Origin: an uncultured Zoogloea sp. | Lineage (GTDB): Bacteria; Pseudomonadota; Gammaproteobacteria; Burkholderiales; Rhodocyclaceae | Reading direction: 5' to 3' | NCBI GenBank assembly: GCA_937967645.1 | Contig: CALBTT010000052.1 | Span: forward strand, 1-60,145 | DNA: 60,145 bases | In this document: one piece after another, positions 32,422-41,950 of the stretch | Layout: each line of letters begins with the position of its first letter | How positions within the stretch are numbered: position 1 is the first letter of the stretch | Translations under genes and position numbers: made by a program | Notes under the pieces: model-generated | Seen by the model: the letters and a program-made list of their open reading frames with translations, nothing else | The model's database searches: none | What the model was told of the DNA's origin: nothing

Positions 32422-33711
32422 ATGTCTGCTTTCCCTGATGTCACCGGTTTGTCCCTGAGTGGTGCCGGCGCAGTCCTCAACTACAACGGCCTGGTGCAGC
32501 CCGACCGGGTCCATGCTTCCCTCTACACCAGCGATGCGGTGTATCGGGAGGAACTCGAACAGATCTTCTACAAGGGCTGGGTGTACGTGGGGCACGAGTC
32601 GGAGATCCCCGCTCCGGGCGACTTCGTGCGCCGCAATATCGGCGAGGAGCCGGTGGTCCTGCTGCGTGATCGCAAGGGGGCCCTGCAAGTCCTGAAGAAC
32701 CGCTGCGCCCACCGCGGCAACCTGATCGTCACCAAGGAGCGGGGCAACACCAAGAACTTCGCCTGCGTCTATCACGGCTGGGTGTTCAACCTGAACGGCC
32801 AGTTGCTCGACGTGCCGTATCCGAACGGCTTCACCCGTGACCGCAAGGACTACGGTCTTGAGGTGCTGCCACTGGTGGAGAGCTACCGGGGCTTTGTGTT
32901 CGCCAGCTTCAATCCGGACGCAGGCAGCCTCGATGCCCATCTGGGCAATGGCAAGCAGGTGCTGGACCGGACGGTGGAGATGTCACCGGTGGGCAAGGTC
33001 AAGCTCACCGCGGGCTGGGTCAAGCACAAGTTCTATGCCAACTGGAAGATGCTGCCGGAGAACGACACCGATGGCTACCACGTGAACTTCGTGCATGCCT
33101 CGTTCGCCAAGGTGCTGCGCTCCCATTACGACGAGTCCCTGCTGCAGTCCGAGGACGACATGAAGTCCGAGACCATCGACTGGGGCAACGGCCACACCGA
33201 GCTCAATCTGGCGCCCACCTACACCAAGGAGATGGAGTGGCTGGGTTACCCGGATGCCTCGCGCTTCCCCGCCTATGTGGCCGCGCTGGAAGAGGCTCAT
33301 GGCCACGAACGCGCCCACGAGGTGTTGCGTGCCGGGCCACCCCATACGGTGATTTTCCCCAACCTCTTCATCGCCGAGATGAATGTGGTGATGTTCGAGC
33401 CGCGGGGCCCGAACGAGTGCGTCCAGCTGCACACCCCCTTGCTGCTGGAGGGTGTGTCCGACGCGCTCAACGAACGCATCCTGCGCCAGTCCGAGGCGGC
33501 CATGGGCCCCTCCGGCTTCCTTCTCGCCGACGACGGAATCATCTCCGAGCGCCAGCAGATCGCCCTGAAGGCGGGGCGTTCCTGGCTGGACGTGAGCCGC
33601 GGCGATGCCCGCGAGCGGACCACCGAGCAGGGCGCCACCATCGGCCATGTCACCGATGAGACGACCAACCGTGGCTTCTGGCGCCACTACAAGAAGGTGA
33701 TGACCCGCTGA
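32422..33711 (+). CDS. Rieske ring-hydroxylating oxygenase, large (alpha) subunit
   Basis: Catalytic subunit that dihydroxylates an aromatic ring using O2. The 429-aa length is typical. The Rieske [2Fe-2S] ligands are C95/H97 and C115/H118 (CAHRGN, CVYHGW). The mononuclear iron site is NDTDGYHVNFVH (bridging D217, H220, H225), with the third ligand probably D370 or D371. The ATG at 32422 has GGAGGTG just ahead. It is first of a long operon with the beta subunit, thiolase-like, DUF35 and CoA-ligase genes, the same set and order as IpfA of ibuprofen degradation. An aryl-acyl-CoA substrate is inferred from that context. Confidence 0.93.
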   Translation: MSAFPDVTGLSLSGAGAVLNYNGLVQPDRVHASLYTSDAVYREELEQIFYKGWVYVGHESEIPAPGDFVRRNIGEEPVVLLRDRKGALQVLKNRCAHRGNLIVTKERGNTKNFACVYHGWVFNLNGQLLDVPYPNGFTRDRKDYGLEVLPLVESYRGFVFASFNPDAGSLDAHLGNGKQVLDRTVEMSPVGKVKLTAGWVKHKFYANWKMLPENDTDGYHVNFVHASFAKVLRSHYDESLLQSEDDMKSETIDWGNGHTELNLAPTYTKEMEWLGYPDASRFPAYVAALEEAHGHERAHEVLRAGPPHTVIFPNLFIAEMNVVMFEPRGPNECVQLHTPLLLEGVSDALNERILRQSEAAMGPSGFLLADDGIISERQQIALKAGRSWLDVSRGDARERTTEQGATIGHVTDETTNRGFWRHYKKVMTR

Positions 33712-33784
33712 GCGGTCTGCCCGCCGCAGCTCTCCGGGCCTCCGCCGTCAGGCGGGGCCGAGCCCAAGACAGAAAGGAACATCC

Positions 33785-34300
33785 ATGCAACTGGTTAGTG
33801 TTGAAGAGCAGCGCCAGATCGAAGCCCTCCTGTACAAGGAGGCACGTCTGGCCGACGAGTCCCGTTACGCCGAGTGGGAAGAGCTGGTGGACGACGACAT
33901 GTATTACTGGGTGCCGGTGGGCGGCCTCGAGGTGGACACGCCCCAGGCCATCTCGGTGATCGCCGACAATCGCAAGCGCCTGTCCAGCCGGGTCGCCCAG
34001 CTCAAGACCGGCATGCGCCACGCCCAATTGCCGGCCTCGCCCCTGTGCCGGGTGCTGTCGAACATCGAAATCGAAAAACTCCCCGAACCGAGCCAGGCCG
34101 GGGCACGGGAATACGCCGTCCGCGCCAACTCCATCCTGTACGAGATGCGCATCCAGTCCACCCAGACCCTCGAAGTGTGGCCGGCCCGCGTGGAGTACAA
34201 GGTGCGCGCCGATGCGGCCGGGGCGTGGAAGCTCTTCTTCAAGAAGGTCATGCTCGTCAATGGCTCCGAGCCCTTGTCGACCCTGGGCTTCCTGATCTGA
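33785..34300 (+). CDS. Rieske ring-hydroxylating oxygenase, small (beta) subunit
   Basis: A 171-aa NTF2-like subunit that stabilises the alpha3beta3 oxygenase. Recognisable stretches are IEALLYKEARLADESRY, LVDDDMYYWVP and WKLFFKKVMLV. The gene follows the alpha subunit by 73 bp with AGAAAGGA before the ATG. A beta subunit puts the enzyme in the benzoate/biphenyl-type group rather than the alpha-only monooxygenases. Confidence 0.92.
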   Translation: MQLVSVEEQRQIEALLYKEARLADESRYAEWEELVDDDMYYWVPVGGLEVDTPQAISVIADNRKRLSSRVAQLKTGMRHAQLPASPLCRVLSNIEIEKLPEPSQAGAREYAVRANSILYEMRIQSTQTLEVWPARVEYKVRADAAGAWKLFFKKVMLVNGSEPLSTLGFLI

Positions 34301-34317
34301 CCCGGGGCGGAGCGAGC

Positions 34318-35508
34318 ATGGACATGGCTGAGAAGGGCCGGGCGAAGGCCGCCATCATCGGTCTCGGGGCGAGCACGCTGTCCCGGACGCCGGTGGGGTC
34401 GGCCCGCCAGCTGGCGGTGCAGGCGGTGCAGGCGGCCCTGGCCGATGCGGACATCGGGCATGGAGAGGTCGATGGACTGCTGATCAACCGCAGTCCGCTG
34501 GTGCCCCATGAGGTGCTCCCCCTCAAGCTCCAGGAGGATCTGCAGTTTGCCAACCTGACCCTTCTCAGCTCTATCGAAGGAGAGGGCTCGTCGGCGGTGC
34601 AGATGATCCAGTACGCGGCGCTGGCGATCCGTGCCGGCATGGCCAGCAACGTGGTCTGCGTCTTTGCCGACGACCCCATTCGCCCGGCCCAGTCGGGTGG
34701 GCAGGCCTTCGCTCCGGCCCTGTCCATCTCGGGCATCCCGGGCTGGGAGGAGTCGGTCGGCCTGCTGGGTGCGGCCGGTGCCTATGCCCTGGCCGCCCAG
34801 GAGTACCTGTGGCACTACGGGCTGGACGCCGATGCCCTGTCGGGGGTGGTGCTGTCCGACCGGGCCTGGGCACAGCGCAATCCCGATGCCTTCCTGCGTG
34901 CGCCCTTGAGCCTCGACGATTACCGCCGCTCGCCGTGGGTGGTGGAGCCATTTCGGGTGCTCGACTGCGCCTACCCGGTCAATGGCGCGATCGCTGTCGT
35001 CGTCACGGCGGCGGATGCTGCGCCCGAACGCAGCGCCCGGCCGGTGTATATCCACGGCATGGGTCAGGGGCACGGCGGCTTCACGGGCTTTCGCGGGCGC
35101 CAGGGGCTGACCGGCGCCCGGCTGGCAGGGCGCATCGCCTGCGAGATGGCCGGTGTGGTACCCGCGGATATCGACGCCTGCCAGTTCTACGAGGCCTTTT
35201 CCTTCACCACCCTGCTGGCCCTCGAGGAGTACGGGCTCTGTCCGCCGGGCGAGGCCGCGGCTTTCACCCGGGATGGACATACCGCGCCCGGCGGCAGGCT
35301 GCCCTGCAACACCGGGGGCGGGCATCTCTCCGGCTATTACCTGCAAGGCATGACGCCGGTGGCCGAGGCGGTGATCCAGGCGCGGGGCCACGGTGGCCCC
35401 CGACAGCTGGACCGCGCCGACCTGCAGTTGGTGACCGGCAACGGCGGCCGGCTGGATTACCACGCCGCACTGCTGCTCAGCCCGTCAGCCCGGCTCCGGG
35501 CCCATTGA
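34318..35508 (+). CDS. Thiolase-fold protein, SCPx/Ltp2-like (probable aldolase or deacylase)
   Basis: A 396-aa thiolase-superfamily protein. It has the fold's helix/strand pattern (AVQAALADADI, ALAIRAGMASNVVCVFA) and C-terminal NTGGGHLSG with an active-site His. The usual N-terminal nucleophile Cys is missing: there is no Cys before residue 114 and the expected site reads EGEGSSA (87-93). That loss is known in Ltp2-type retro-aldolases that work with a DUF35 partner, and the next gene is DUF35. I infer cleavage of a beta-hydroxyacyl-CoA, such as a ring 1,2-diol with a CoA side chain, as in IpfD. GGAG precedes the ATG. Confidence 0.8.
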   Translation: MDMAEKGRAKAAIIGLGASTLSRTPVGSARQLAVQAVQAALADADIGHGEVDGLLINRSPLVPHEVLPLKLQEDLQFANLTLLSSIEGEGSSAVQMIQYAALAIRAGMASNVVCVFADDPIRPAQSGGQAFAPALSISGIPGWEESVGLLGAAGAYALAAQEYLWHYGLDADALSGVVLSDRAWAQRNPDAFLRAPLSLDDYRRSPWVVEPFRVLDCAYPVNGAIAVVVTAADAAPERSARPVYIHGMGQGHGGFTGFRGRQGLTGARLAGRIACEMAGVVPADIDACQFYEAFSFTTLLALEEYGLCPPGEAAAFTRDGHTAPGGRLPCNTGGGHLSGYYLQGMTPVAEAVIQARGHGGPRQLDRADLQLVTGNGGRLDYHAALLLSPSARLRAH

Positions 35509-35528
35509 AGATCAGATTGGGGAAGACG

Positions 35529-35891
35529 ATGGACAAGGACATCGAAGGCGGCGCGACGCCATTCCTGGCTGGGCTGGCTGTCGGCGAACTGCGCTACGCC
35601 CGCTGTGGCGCCTGCGACGCGGTGCTGGAGTATGGCGCCAGCCTGTGCCCGGCCTGCGGCGCGGCGAAGGTGGTGTGGGTCCGGGCAAGCGGTGCCGGAC
35701 GGCTGCGGGCGCGGGCGATCTATCACCGCAGTTACGCGGCGGGGCTGGTGCCGCCCTATGCCGTGGCAATGGTCGAGCTGGAGGAGGGCCCGCGCCTGCT
35801 CGCCCGCCTTGCGGAGGGGGCCGTGCTGACACCCGGGATGGCCCTGCGGGCGAGCATCGAAGACGGAAGCCTGCGCTTCTTGGCGGCTTGA
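35529..35891 (+). CDS. DUF35 Zn-ribbon/OB-fold protein
   Basis: A 120-aa partner protein of thiolase-fold enzymes. A rubredoxin-like Zn ribbon has C26, C29, C40 and C43 (CGAC, CPAC), followed by an OB fold from about 50 (GAGRLRARAIYHRSY, PYAVAMVELEEGPRLLARL). In known systems (ChsH2/Ltp2, archaeal HMG-CoA synthase, IpfE) DUF35 completes or shapes the active site. It starts 20 bp after the thiolase-like gene, consistent with a two-subunit enzyme. Confidence 0.85.
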   Translation: MDKDIEGGATPFLAGLAVGELRYARCGACDAVLEYGASLCPACGAAKVVWVRASGAGRLRARAIYHRSYAAGLVPPYAVAMVELEEGPRLLARLAEGAVLTPGMALRASIEDGSLRFLAA

Positions 35892-35973
35892 GCCCGCGGC
35901 GATGCTGCCGCCCGGGCAAGGGCATCGCCACCACACCTACAAGAACGACATCACTCAACAGAAGGAGATCCAC

Positions 35974-37563
35974 ATGCTACCCCGTGACCTGATCAAGCGT
36001 TGCGCGAGGAATTTTCCCAACAAGGTCGCCTACTACATGGGGGACAAGCGCGCCTCCTGGCGGCAGATGGACCAGCGTTCCGAGGCCCTGGCGGCCAGCC
36101 TGCAGAAGCTGGGCGTCGGCAAGGGCGATGGGGTCGGCATCTACACCCAGGAGCGCATCGAGATCTACGAGCACTTCATGGCCTGCATGAAGATCGGGGC
36201 CATCCGGGTCGGCATCAACTGGCGTTATGCCAAGGAGGAGTTCATTCACTGTGCCCGGGACAGCGCACTCAAGGTGATCATCGTGCAGGCCAGCCTGGTG
36301 CACCAGGTCCGTGAGGAGCTGGCCGAGTTCGCCCGGGCCGGTGTGCTGCTGGTGGGTTATGACGGCGAGCACGAACTGCCCCTCGACTACGAGACCCTGG
36401 TGGACCAGGGGCGCCGCCAGCCGGTGGCCTATCCGCCCATCGCGCGGGACGACACCCTGTTCATCAGCTACACCTCGGGGACCAGCGGTCTGCCCAAGGG
36501 GGTGGTGCTGACTCACGGCGGCCTCTACGACGTGATCGTGCATTCAGTGCCGGCGGTGGGCCTCAGCCCCGACGACATCTGGTACATGCCGGCGGCGGCG
36601 TCCTGGGTGGTGATCGCCATGAACGTGTGGGGCCTGGCCAACGGCATGGCCAGCGTGATCCCCGACGGGGTCTTCGATCCCAAGGCCTATCTGCGTGACG
36701 TGCAGCGCCTGGGGGTGACCATCGTCATGCAGGTGCCCACCACCATGCGCTGGATCATCCGCGAATACGCCACCGGTGAGTACGACTTCTCGTCGGTGCG
36801 CATGCTGGTCTTCGGCTCCTCGCCGGCCTCGCCCGAGCTGATCACCCAGATGCACGAGACCTGGCCGGACTGTGAGCTGCTGCAGCTGTATGGGCAGACC
36901 GAGGTGACCGGCGGCTGGGTGACCTTCATGACGCCGGCCGACTATCGCCTGGCCTTCAATGGTCGCCCCGAGCTGCTCGCCTCGGTGGGACGTTGCGCCG
37001 TTCATTTCGAGATGAGCGTGCGTGACGCCGATGGCAACGAGCTGCCGCCGGGCGAGAAGGGCGATCTGTGGATGCGCGGCACGCCGGTGATGAAGGAATA
37101 CCTCAATCTGCCCGACAAGACCGCCGAGGTGCTGCCGGGAGATGGCTGGCTGCGTAGCCACGACATCGTCAGCATCGATGAGGATGGCTATGTCTTCCTG
37201 CATGACCGCAAGAACTTCCTGATCATCACCGGGGCGGTCAATGTCTTTCCGGCCAGCGTCGAGGCCATCCTGATGACCCATCCGGCCATCGAGGAGGTGG
37301 CCGTGGTCGGGGTGCCCCATCCGGAGTGGGGTGAGGCCGTCGTGGCGGTGGTCAAGCTGCGCGAGGGCGAACACCTGACCCAGGAGGCCCTGATCGAGGC
37401 CTGCAAGGGGCGGTTGAGCAAGCCCGAGATCCCGAAGCACGTCCTCTTCGTGGACCACGCCCTACCCAAGACCCTCACGGCCAAGCTGCAGAAGAACGAG
37501 ATCCGGCGCTGGGTGCTGGCCGATCCGGCGCGCCTGCCCTGGGCTATCGGGACGGCAGCGTGA
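35974..37563 (+). CDS. Acyl-CoA ligase (AMP-forming)
   Basis: Activates a carboxylic acid to its CoA thioester with ATP. The 529-aa length is normal for the ANL superfamily. Motifs are the P-loop TSGTSGLPKG (167-176), YGQTE (306-310), the hinge LHDRKNFLIITGAVN and the C-terminal lysine K504 in LTAKLQK. Start at ATG 35974, preceded by AAGGAG. Substrate specificity cannot be read by eye. Its place after the oxygenase, thiolase-like and DUF35 genes matches IpfF, so an arylacetic or 2-arylpropionic acid is inferred. Confidence 0.9.
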   Translation: MLPRDLIKRCARNFPNKVAYYMGDKRASWRQMDQRSEALAASLQKLGVGKGDGVGIYTQERIEIYEHFMACMKIGAIRVGINWRYAKEEFIHCARDSALKVIIVQASLVHQVREELAEFARAGVLLVGYDGEHELPLDYETLVDQGRRQPVAYPPIARDDTLFISYTSGTSGLPKGVVLTHGGLYDVIVHSVPAVGLSPDDIWYMPAAASWVVIAMNVWGLANGMASVIPDGVFDPKAYLRDVQRLGVTIVMQVPTTMRWIIREYATGEYDFSSVRMLVFGSSPASPELITQMHETWPDCELLQLYGQTEVTGGWVTFMTPADYRLAFNGRPELLASVGRCAVHFEMSVRDADGNELPPGEKGDLWMRGTPVMKEYLNLPDKTAEVLPGDGWLRSHDIVSIDEDGYVFLHDRKNFLIITGAVNVFPASVEAILMTHPAIEEVAVVGVPHPEWGEAVVAVVKLREGEHLTQEALIEACKGRLSKPEIPKHVLFVDHALPKTLTAKLQKNEIRRWVLADPARLPWAIGTAA

Positions 37564-37976
37564 TGGACCGGGCTGCCCTCCACGCCGGCCTGCCCGATGT
37601 CTTCCGCTGCATCGTCGAGGCGCCTTGCATGGCCGAGCTGGATCTGGTCCTGCTCGACAGCCGGGATGGGGCCGCGCGGGCCTGCTGGATGCCCGACGGG
37701 CGCTTCCTGAATGGCAACCGGGTGGTGCAGGGCGGCTTCATCGCCGCCGTGTGCGACCAGATGCTGGCCGCGGCGCTGCTCTCCGTGGTTCCGGAGCAGA
37801 CGTTTTCTTCGATCAATCTCAACACCACCTTCCACCGGGCCGTGCTGCCCGGTGCCTACGAAGTGAGCGCCACGGTCGTGCGCCAGGGGCGGCGCACGGC
37901 CTACGTGGAGGCAGAGGTGCGCCAGGACGGCCTGCTGTTCGCCAGCAGCAACGGGTCGTTCATGTTGATGGACTAG
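37563..37976 (+). CDS. PaaI-type hotdog thioesterase
   Basis: A 137-aa single hotdog-fold thioesterase with NGNRVVQGGFIAAVCDQMLAAAL (helix with catalytic Asp, here shortened in scope), FSSINLNTTFHRAV and VVRQGRRTAYVEAEV. The ATG at 37563 overlaps the ligase stop (TGATG), so translation is coupled. It probably releases CoA from stalled or dead-end thioesters, as PaaI does in phenylacetate degradation. A GTG one codon earlier is also possible. Confidence 0.82.
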   Translation: MDRAALHAGLPDVFRCIVEAPCMAELDLVLLDSRDGAARACWMPDGRFLNGNRVVQGGFIAAVCDQMLAAALLSVVPEQTFSSINLNTTFHRAVLPGAYEVSATVVRQGRRTAYVEAEVRQDGLLFASSNGSFMLMD

Positions 37977-38063
37977 CTGGCGGCGGGCCGGCGCTGGTGC
38001 AGCAGTAAAGAAGCAGGCAAACCCACAACAAGAAACGAAATTCCCAGACAAAGGAGCAAGGAA

Positions 38064-39248
38064 ATGACGAGACAACCCAAGATCCGCAAGGCCGGTGTCG
38101 TGCGCCGCGTGCTGTCGGCCGTGGCCGGCCTGTCCCTGGTCATCGGCGCCGTGGCGGCGCAGGCGGCCGACCCCATCAAGATCGGTGCCATCACCACGTC
38201 CACCGGGCCCGGCTCCTACCTGGGCGAAGCCGAGGAGAAGGCCCTCAAGCTGATGGTGGCCCAGATCAACAAGAAGGGTGGAGTGCTGGGGCGTGAGATC
38301 CAGCTCGTGCATTACGACGATGGCACCAATGCCGAGCGAGCCCGTGCGCTGATGCAGCGCCTGGTGACCGAGGATGAGGTCAGCGTGGTGATTGGCAGCA
38401 GCACCACGCCCAATACGCTGTCCATGGCCGACGTGGCCACGCGCTACAAGATCCCGCTGGTCTCCATGGCCGGCGCCAAGGCCATCACCGACCCGGTGCG
38501 TCCGTGGGTGTTCGCGGTGCCGGAGAACGATGTGATGGCGCTGGGGGTGATGTTCGACCATCTGACCAAGCACAAGCTGACCCGGGTGGCATTGCTCTCC
38601 AGCACCTCCGGCTTTGGCCGCGCCGCCCGCGAGGGGGCGCTGGAGCTGAGCAAGAAGCGCGGCGACATCAGCATCGTGGTGGATGAAACCTACGCCGCTG
38701 GCGACACCGACATGAGCGCCCAGCTGACCCGCATCCGTGGCAATGGCCAGGTGCAGGCCATCATCAACCTGGACTTTGGCAATCAGCCCGCCATCGTCAC
38801 CCGCAACTACGCCGCGCTGGGCATCAAGGTGCCCCTCTACCAGAGCCATGCCATCGCCGCACCCAAGTATCCGGAGCTGGCCGGCCCCTCGTCGGAAGGG
38901 GTGCGGGTGGCCGTGCAGCCCCTGCTCGTGGTGGAACAGCTGCCGGACTCCCAGCCGGAAAAGGCCAAGGGCCTCGAGTTCCGCAAGCTCATCCAGGAAC
39001 GCTACAACGAACTGCCCCACGGCTTTCATGGCTATGGCTATGACGCCCTGCTGGTGACCGTCGATGCGATCAGCCGGGCCGGATCGACCGACAAGGAGGC
39101 GGTCCGCAAGGCGCTGGAGCAGACCCGGGGTGTGGCCGGCGTGACCAGCCAGTACACCTTCTCTGCCACCAACCACGGCGGCGTGATGCCGGTCAGCAAG
39201 CTGCGCATGGCCGAGATCCGCAACAAGGGCTTCGTGCTGATCGACTGA
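38064..39248 (+). CDS. ABC transporter substrate-binding protein, LivK-like
   Basis: A 394-aa periplasmic binding protein of the branched-chain amino acid type. The signal peptide runs to about residue 35 (IGAVAAQAAD). The core has IGAITTSTGPGSYLGE, INKKGGVLGREIQLVHYDDG and a TTPNTLSMADVATR hinge region. AAGGAG precedes the ATG. It is first of five transport genes in the aromatic operon, so it likely binds an aromatic acid and not an amino acid. Confidence 0.9.
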   Translation: MTRQPKIRKAGVVRRVLSAVAGLSLVIGAVAAQAADPIKIGAITTSTGPGSYLGEAEEKALKLMVAQINKKGGVLGREIQLVHYDDGTNAERARALMQRLVTEDEVSVVIGSSTTPNTLSMADVATRYKIPLVSMAGAKAITDPVRPWVFAVPENDVMALGVMFDHLTKHKLTRVALLSSTSGFGRAAREGALELSKKRGDISIVVDETYAAGDTDMSAQLTRIRGNGQVQAIINLDFGNQPAIVTRNYAALGIKVPLYQSHAIAAPKYPELAGPSSEGVRVAVQPLLVVEQLPDSQPEKAKGLEFRKLIQERYNELPHGFHGYGYDALLVTVDAISRAGSTDKEAVRKALEQTRGVAGVTSQYTFSATNHGGVMPVSKLRMAEIRNKGFVLID

Positions 39249-39321
39249 CCCGTGGGCCCTCTGGTGCCTGTCAGTGAGCGACAGGTACCGGCGGGCTGCC
39301 ACCACAACAGGGAGAACCGGG

Positions 39322-40194
39322 ATGACCGAGTTCCTGCAATACCTGATGACGGGGCTGACCGTCGGGTCCATCTACGGACTCGTCGCCCTCGGTTTCGTCA
39401 TCGTTTACAACTCGAGCAACGTGATCAACTTTGCCCAGGGTGACCTGCAGATGCTGGGTGGGATGCTGGCCGTAGCCTTCCTGGCCGCCGGTCTGCCCTT
39501 GCCGGTGGCCATCGTCCTGGGGGTGGCTGGAGGAGGCATCGCCGGCCTGGCCTTGTACAAATGGGCGATCCGTCCGGCCCGCCAGGCGGGGCCGCTGGCC
39601 CTGGTGGTGATCACCCTGGGGGTGGCGCTGGTCCTGCGTGGCGGAGCCGAGCTGCTGTGGGGGCGGGGCTACTTCTCCCTGCCGGAGTTCTCCGGTCACG
39701 AGACCCTCAATCTCTTCGGCGTGACCATCGTGCCCCAGAGCCTGTGGGTGATCGGCATCACGGCGGTGGTGGTGGTCGGGCTCAGCCGCTTCTTCCAGTC
39801 CAGCAAGACCGGCAAGGCCATCATCGCCACCTCCCTCGATCCGGATGCGGCCACCCTGATGGGCATCGACACCGGCCGCATGAAGCTGCTGTGCTTCGGG
39901 CTGGGCGGTGTGCTGGCGGCGGTGGCCGGGGTGGTCATTGCGCCGATCGCCTTCACCTATTCCACGGTCGGTCTGATGCTCGGCCTCAAGGGCTTCGTCG
40001 CCGCAGTGCTGGGGGGGCTGGGTAATTTCCGTGGGGCCCTGGCTGGCGGGCTGGTGCTGGGCATCACCGAAACCATGATGTCCGGCTACGGCCGTTCCGA
40101 TTACAAGGATGCAGTGGCTTTCCTGTTGATCCTGGTGATCCTGATCTTCATGCCCCGTGGTCTGTTCGGGGCTGCCGGCGGGGAGCGCGTGTGA
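39322..40194 (+). CDS. ABC transporter permease, LivH-like
   Basis: A 290-aa inner-membrane permease with about eight helices. It has the LivH features LMTGLTVGSIYGLVALGFVI, NFAQGD near residue 39, and AAVLGGLGNFRGALAGG, the coupling loop. The ATG at 39322 is preceded by GGGAG. Its stop overlaps the next start. Confidence 0.92.
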   Translation: MTEFLQYLMTGLTVGSIYGLVALGFVIVYNSSNVINFAQGDLQMLGGMLAVAFLAAGLPLPVAIVLGVAGGGIAGLALYKWAIRPARQAGPLALVVITLGVALVLRGGAELLWGRGYFSLPEFSGHETLNLFGVTIVPQSLWVIGITAVVVVGLSRFFQSSKTGKAIIATSLDPDAATLMGIDTGRMKLLCFGLGGVLAAVAGVVIAPIAFTYSTVGLMLGLKGFVAAVLGGLGNFRGALAGGLVLGITETMMSGYGRSDYKDAVAFLLILVILIFMPRGLFGAAGGERV

Positions 40195-41192
40195 TGAGCG
40201 ATATCGACAAGGCTATCGGGATGCCCCGGGGACTATCCACAGCCGGCGGTCCGCGCCTGCGCCTGGCGGGGCAGGGCGGTGTGCTCCTGCTGGCCGCCAT
40301 CCTGCTGCTGCTGCCATGGCTGCTGCGCTCCGGCTTCCAGTACCACATGGCGGTGATGATCGGCATCCATGCGGTGATCGCCATCGGTCTCAACCTGCTG
40401 GTCGGCTATGCGGGGCAGATCAGCCTCGGTCATGCCGGCTTCATGGCCATCGGTGCCTATGGCACGGCGATCCTGTCGTCGCGCTTCGGCTGGCCGCCCC
40501 TCCTCGGCGTGGTGGTCTCGGCGGCGGCGGCGGGGCTGCTCGCCTTCGCGGTCGGGCGCCCCATCCTCCGCTTGAAGGGCTATTACCTGGCCATGGCGAC
40601 CCTCGGCCTGGGCATGATCATCTATCTGCTCATCAGCAACGAGGTGTGGCTGACCGGCGGGCCGGACGGCTTGTCCCTGCCCATGCTGTCACTGTTCGGG
40701 CAAGACGTGGATTCGCCCAAGGTGTGGTACGGCATCGTCGCGGTCCTGCTGCTGGTGGCTTACTGGATGGCTGGCAATCTGGTGAATTCGCCCCTGGGGC
40801 GGGCCCTGCGTTCCCTCGAAGGGCCGGAGGCCCTGTCGGCGGCGGCGGGGGTGGATGTGTCGGCCAGCAAGGTCCGCATCTTTACCGTGTCGGCGGTTGT
40901 CACTGCCTTCATGGGGGGGATCGGTGCCTTGTACGCAGGCTTCATCTCGCCGAAGAGCGCCGACTTCATGCAATCCATCGAACTGGTGCTGATGGTCATC
41001 CTGGGAGGCATGGGCTCGATTCCCGGAGCCGTCGCAGGGGCGGCCATCGTGACCTTGCTGCCCCAGGTGCTGACCGCCGTGGAGCACTACGAACCCCTCA
41101 TCTACGGCCTGATCCTGATCCTGGTGATGGTCTTGATGCCCAAGGGCCTGGTTCCTACCCTGGCTCACCGTCTGCGGAGATCCCGTTCATGA
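40194..41192 (+). CDS. ABC transporter permease, LivM-like
   Basis: A 332-aa permease with about nine helices. Hallmarks are LLVGYAGQISLGHAGFMAIG and MVILGGMGSIPGAVAGAA. The ATG overlaps the LivH stop by one base (GTGATG; a GTG at 40191 is the alternative). It overlaps the LivG gene by ATGA. Confidence 0.92.
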   Translation: MSDIDKAIGMPRGLSTAGGPRLRLAGQGGVLLLAAILLLLPWLLRSGFQYHMAVMIGIHAVIAIGLNLLVGYAGQISLGHAGFMAIGAYGTAILSSRFGWPPLLGVVVSAAAAGLLAFAVGRPILRLKGYYLAMATLGLGMIIYLLISNEVWLTGGPDGLSLPMLSLFGQDVDSPKVWYGIVAVLLLVAYWMAGNLVNSPLGRALRSLEGPEALSAAAGVDVSASKVRIFTVSAVVTAFMGGIGALYAGFISPKSADFMQSIELVLMVILGGMGSIPGAVAGAAIVTLLPQVLTAVEHYEPLIYGLILILVMVLMPKGLVPTLAHRLRRSRS

Positions 41193-41950
41193 GCGACATG
41201 CAGATCAGCGGTCTCAGCAAGGTCTTTGGCGGCCTGCGAGCGACCGACGATGTTTCCTTCCATATCGCGCCGGGGACCGTGCATTCGATCATCGGCCCCA
41301 ATGGTGCGGGCAAGACGACCCTCCTCAACCTGATGACCGGCATCTACGAGCCCACCGCCGGCGAGGTCACGCTGGGGGGGCAGAGCCTGCTCGGCAAGCC
41401 CTTCCATGCCCGCGTGGCGATGGGGCTGGGGCGGACCTTCCAGACCCCGCAGATCTGCCACGGCATGTCGGCCATCGAGAACGTGATGCTGGGCAGCCAC
41501 CTGGGCCTCGACGGACGTCTGCTGCCGTCCATGCTGCGCCTGCCCGGCATCGTCCGCGGTGATGAGGCGTGCCGTGAGGCGGCGGCGGGCTGGATGCGCT
41601 ATGTGGGCCTCGAGCGCTACCTGGATGCCGAGCCGGGGGCGATGCCCTATGGTGCCCTGAAACGACTCGAGATCGCCCGTGCGCTGGCCGGCAAGCCACG
41701 TCTGATCCTGCTGGACGAACCGGCGGCGGGCCTGGGAGCGACCGAGAAGGCCGAGCTGTCGCGCCTGATCTGCCGCCTGCGCGATGAGGGGGTGACCGCG
41801 GTGCTGGTGGAGCATGACATGAAGCTCGTGATGTCCGTATCGCAGCACGTCGTGGTGCTCAACTACGGCAAGAAGCTGGCGGAGGGGACGCCGGACGAGG
41901 TGAGCCGCAACCCTGATGTGATCGCCGCCTACCTGGGGAGGACCCACTGA
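41189..41950 (+). CDS. ABC transporter ATP-binding protein, LivG-like
   Basis: A 253-aa ATPase with Walker A GPNGAGKTT, a signature region degenerate as MPYGALKRLEIARAL (the usual SGGQ replaced by YGAL), Walker B LILLDEPAAGL and switch His in VEHDM. The altered signature LPYGxQR is normal in LivG. It overlaps LivM and touches LivF (TGATG). Confidence 0.93.
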   Translation: MSDMQISGLSKVFGGLRATDDVSFHIAPGTVHSIIGPNGAGKTTLLNLMTGIYEPTAGEVTLGGQSLLGKPFHARVAMGLGRTFQTPQICHGMSAIENVMLGSHLGLDGRLLPSMLRLPGIVRGDEACREAAAGWMRYVGLERYLDAEPGAMPYGALKRLEIARALAGKPRLILLDEPAAGLGATEKAELSRLICRLRDEGVTAVLVEHDMKLVMSVSQHVVVLNYGKKLAEGTPDEVSRNPDVIAAYLGRTH

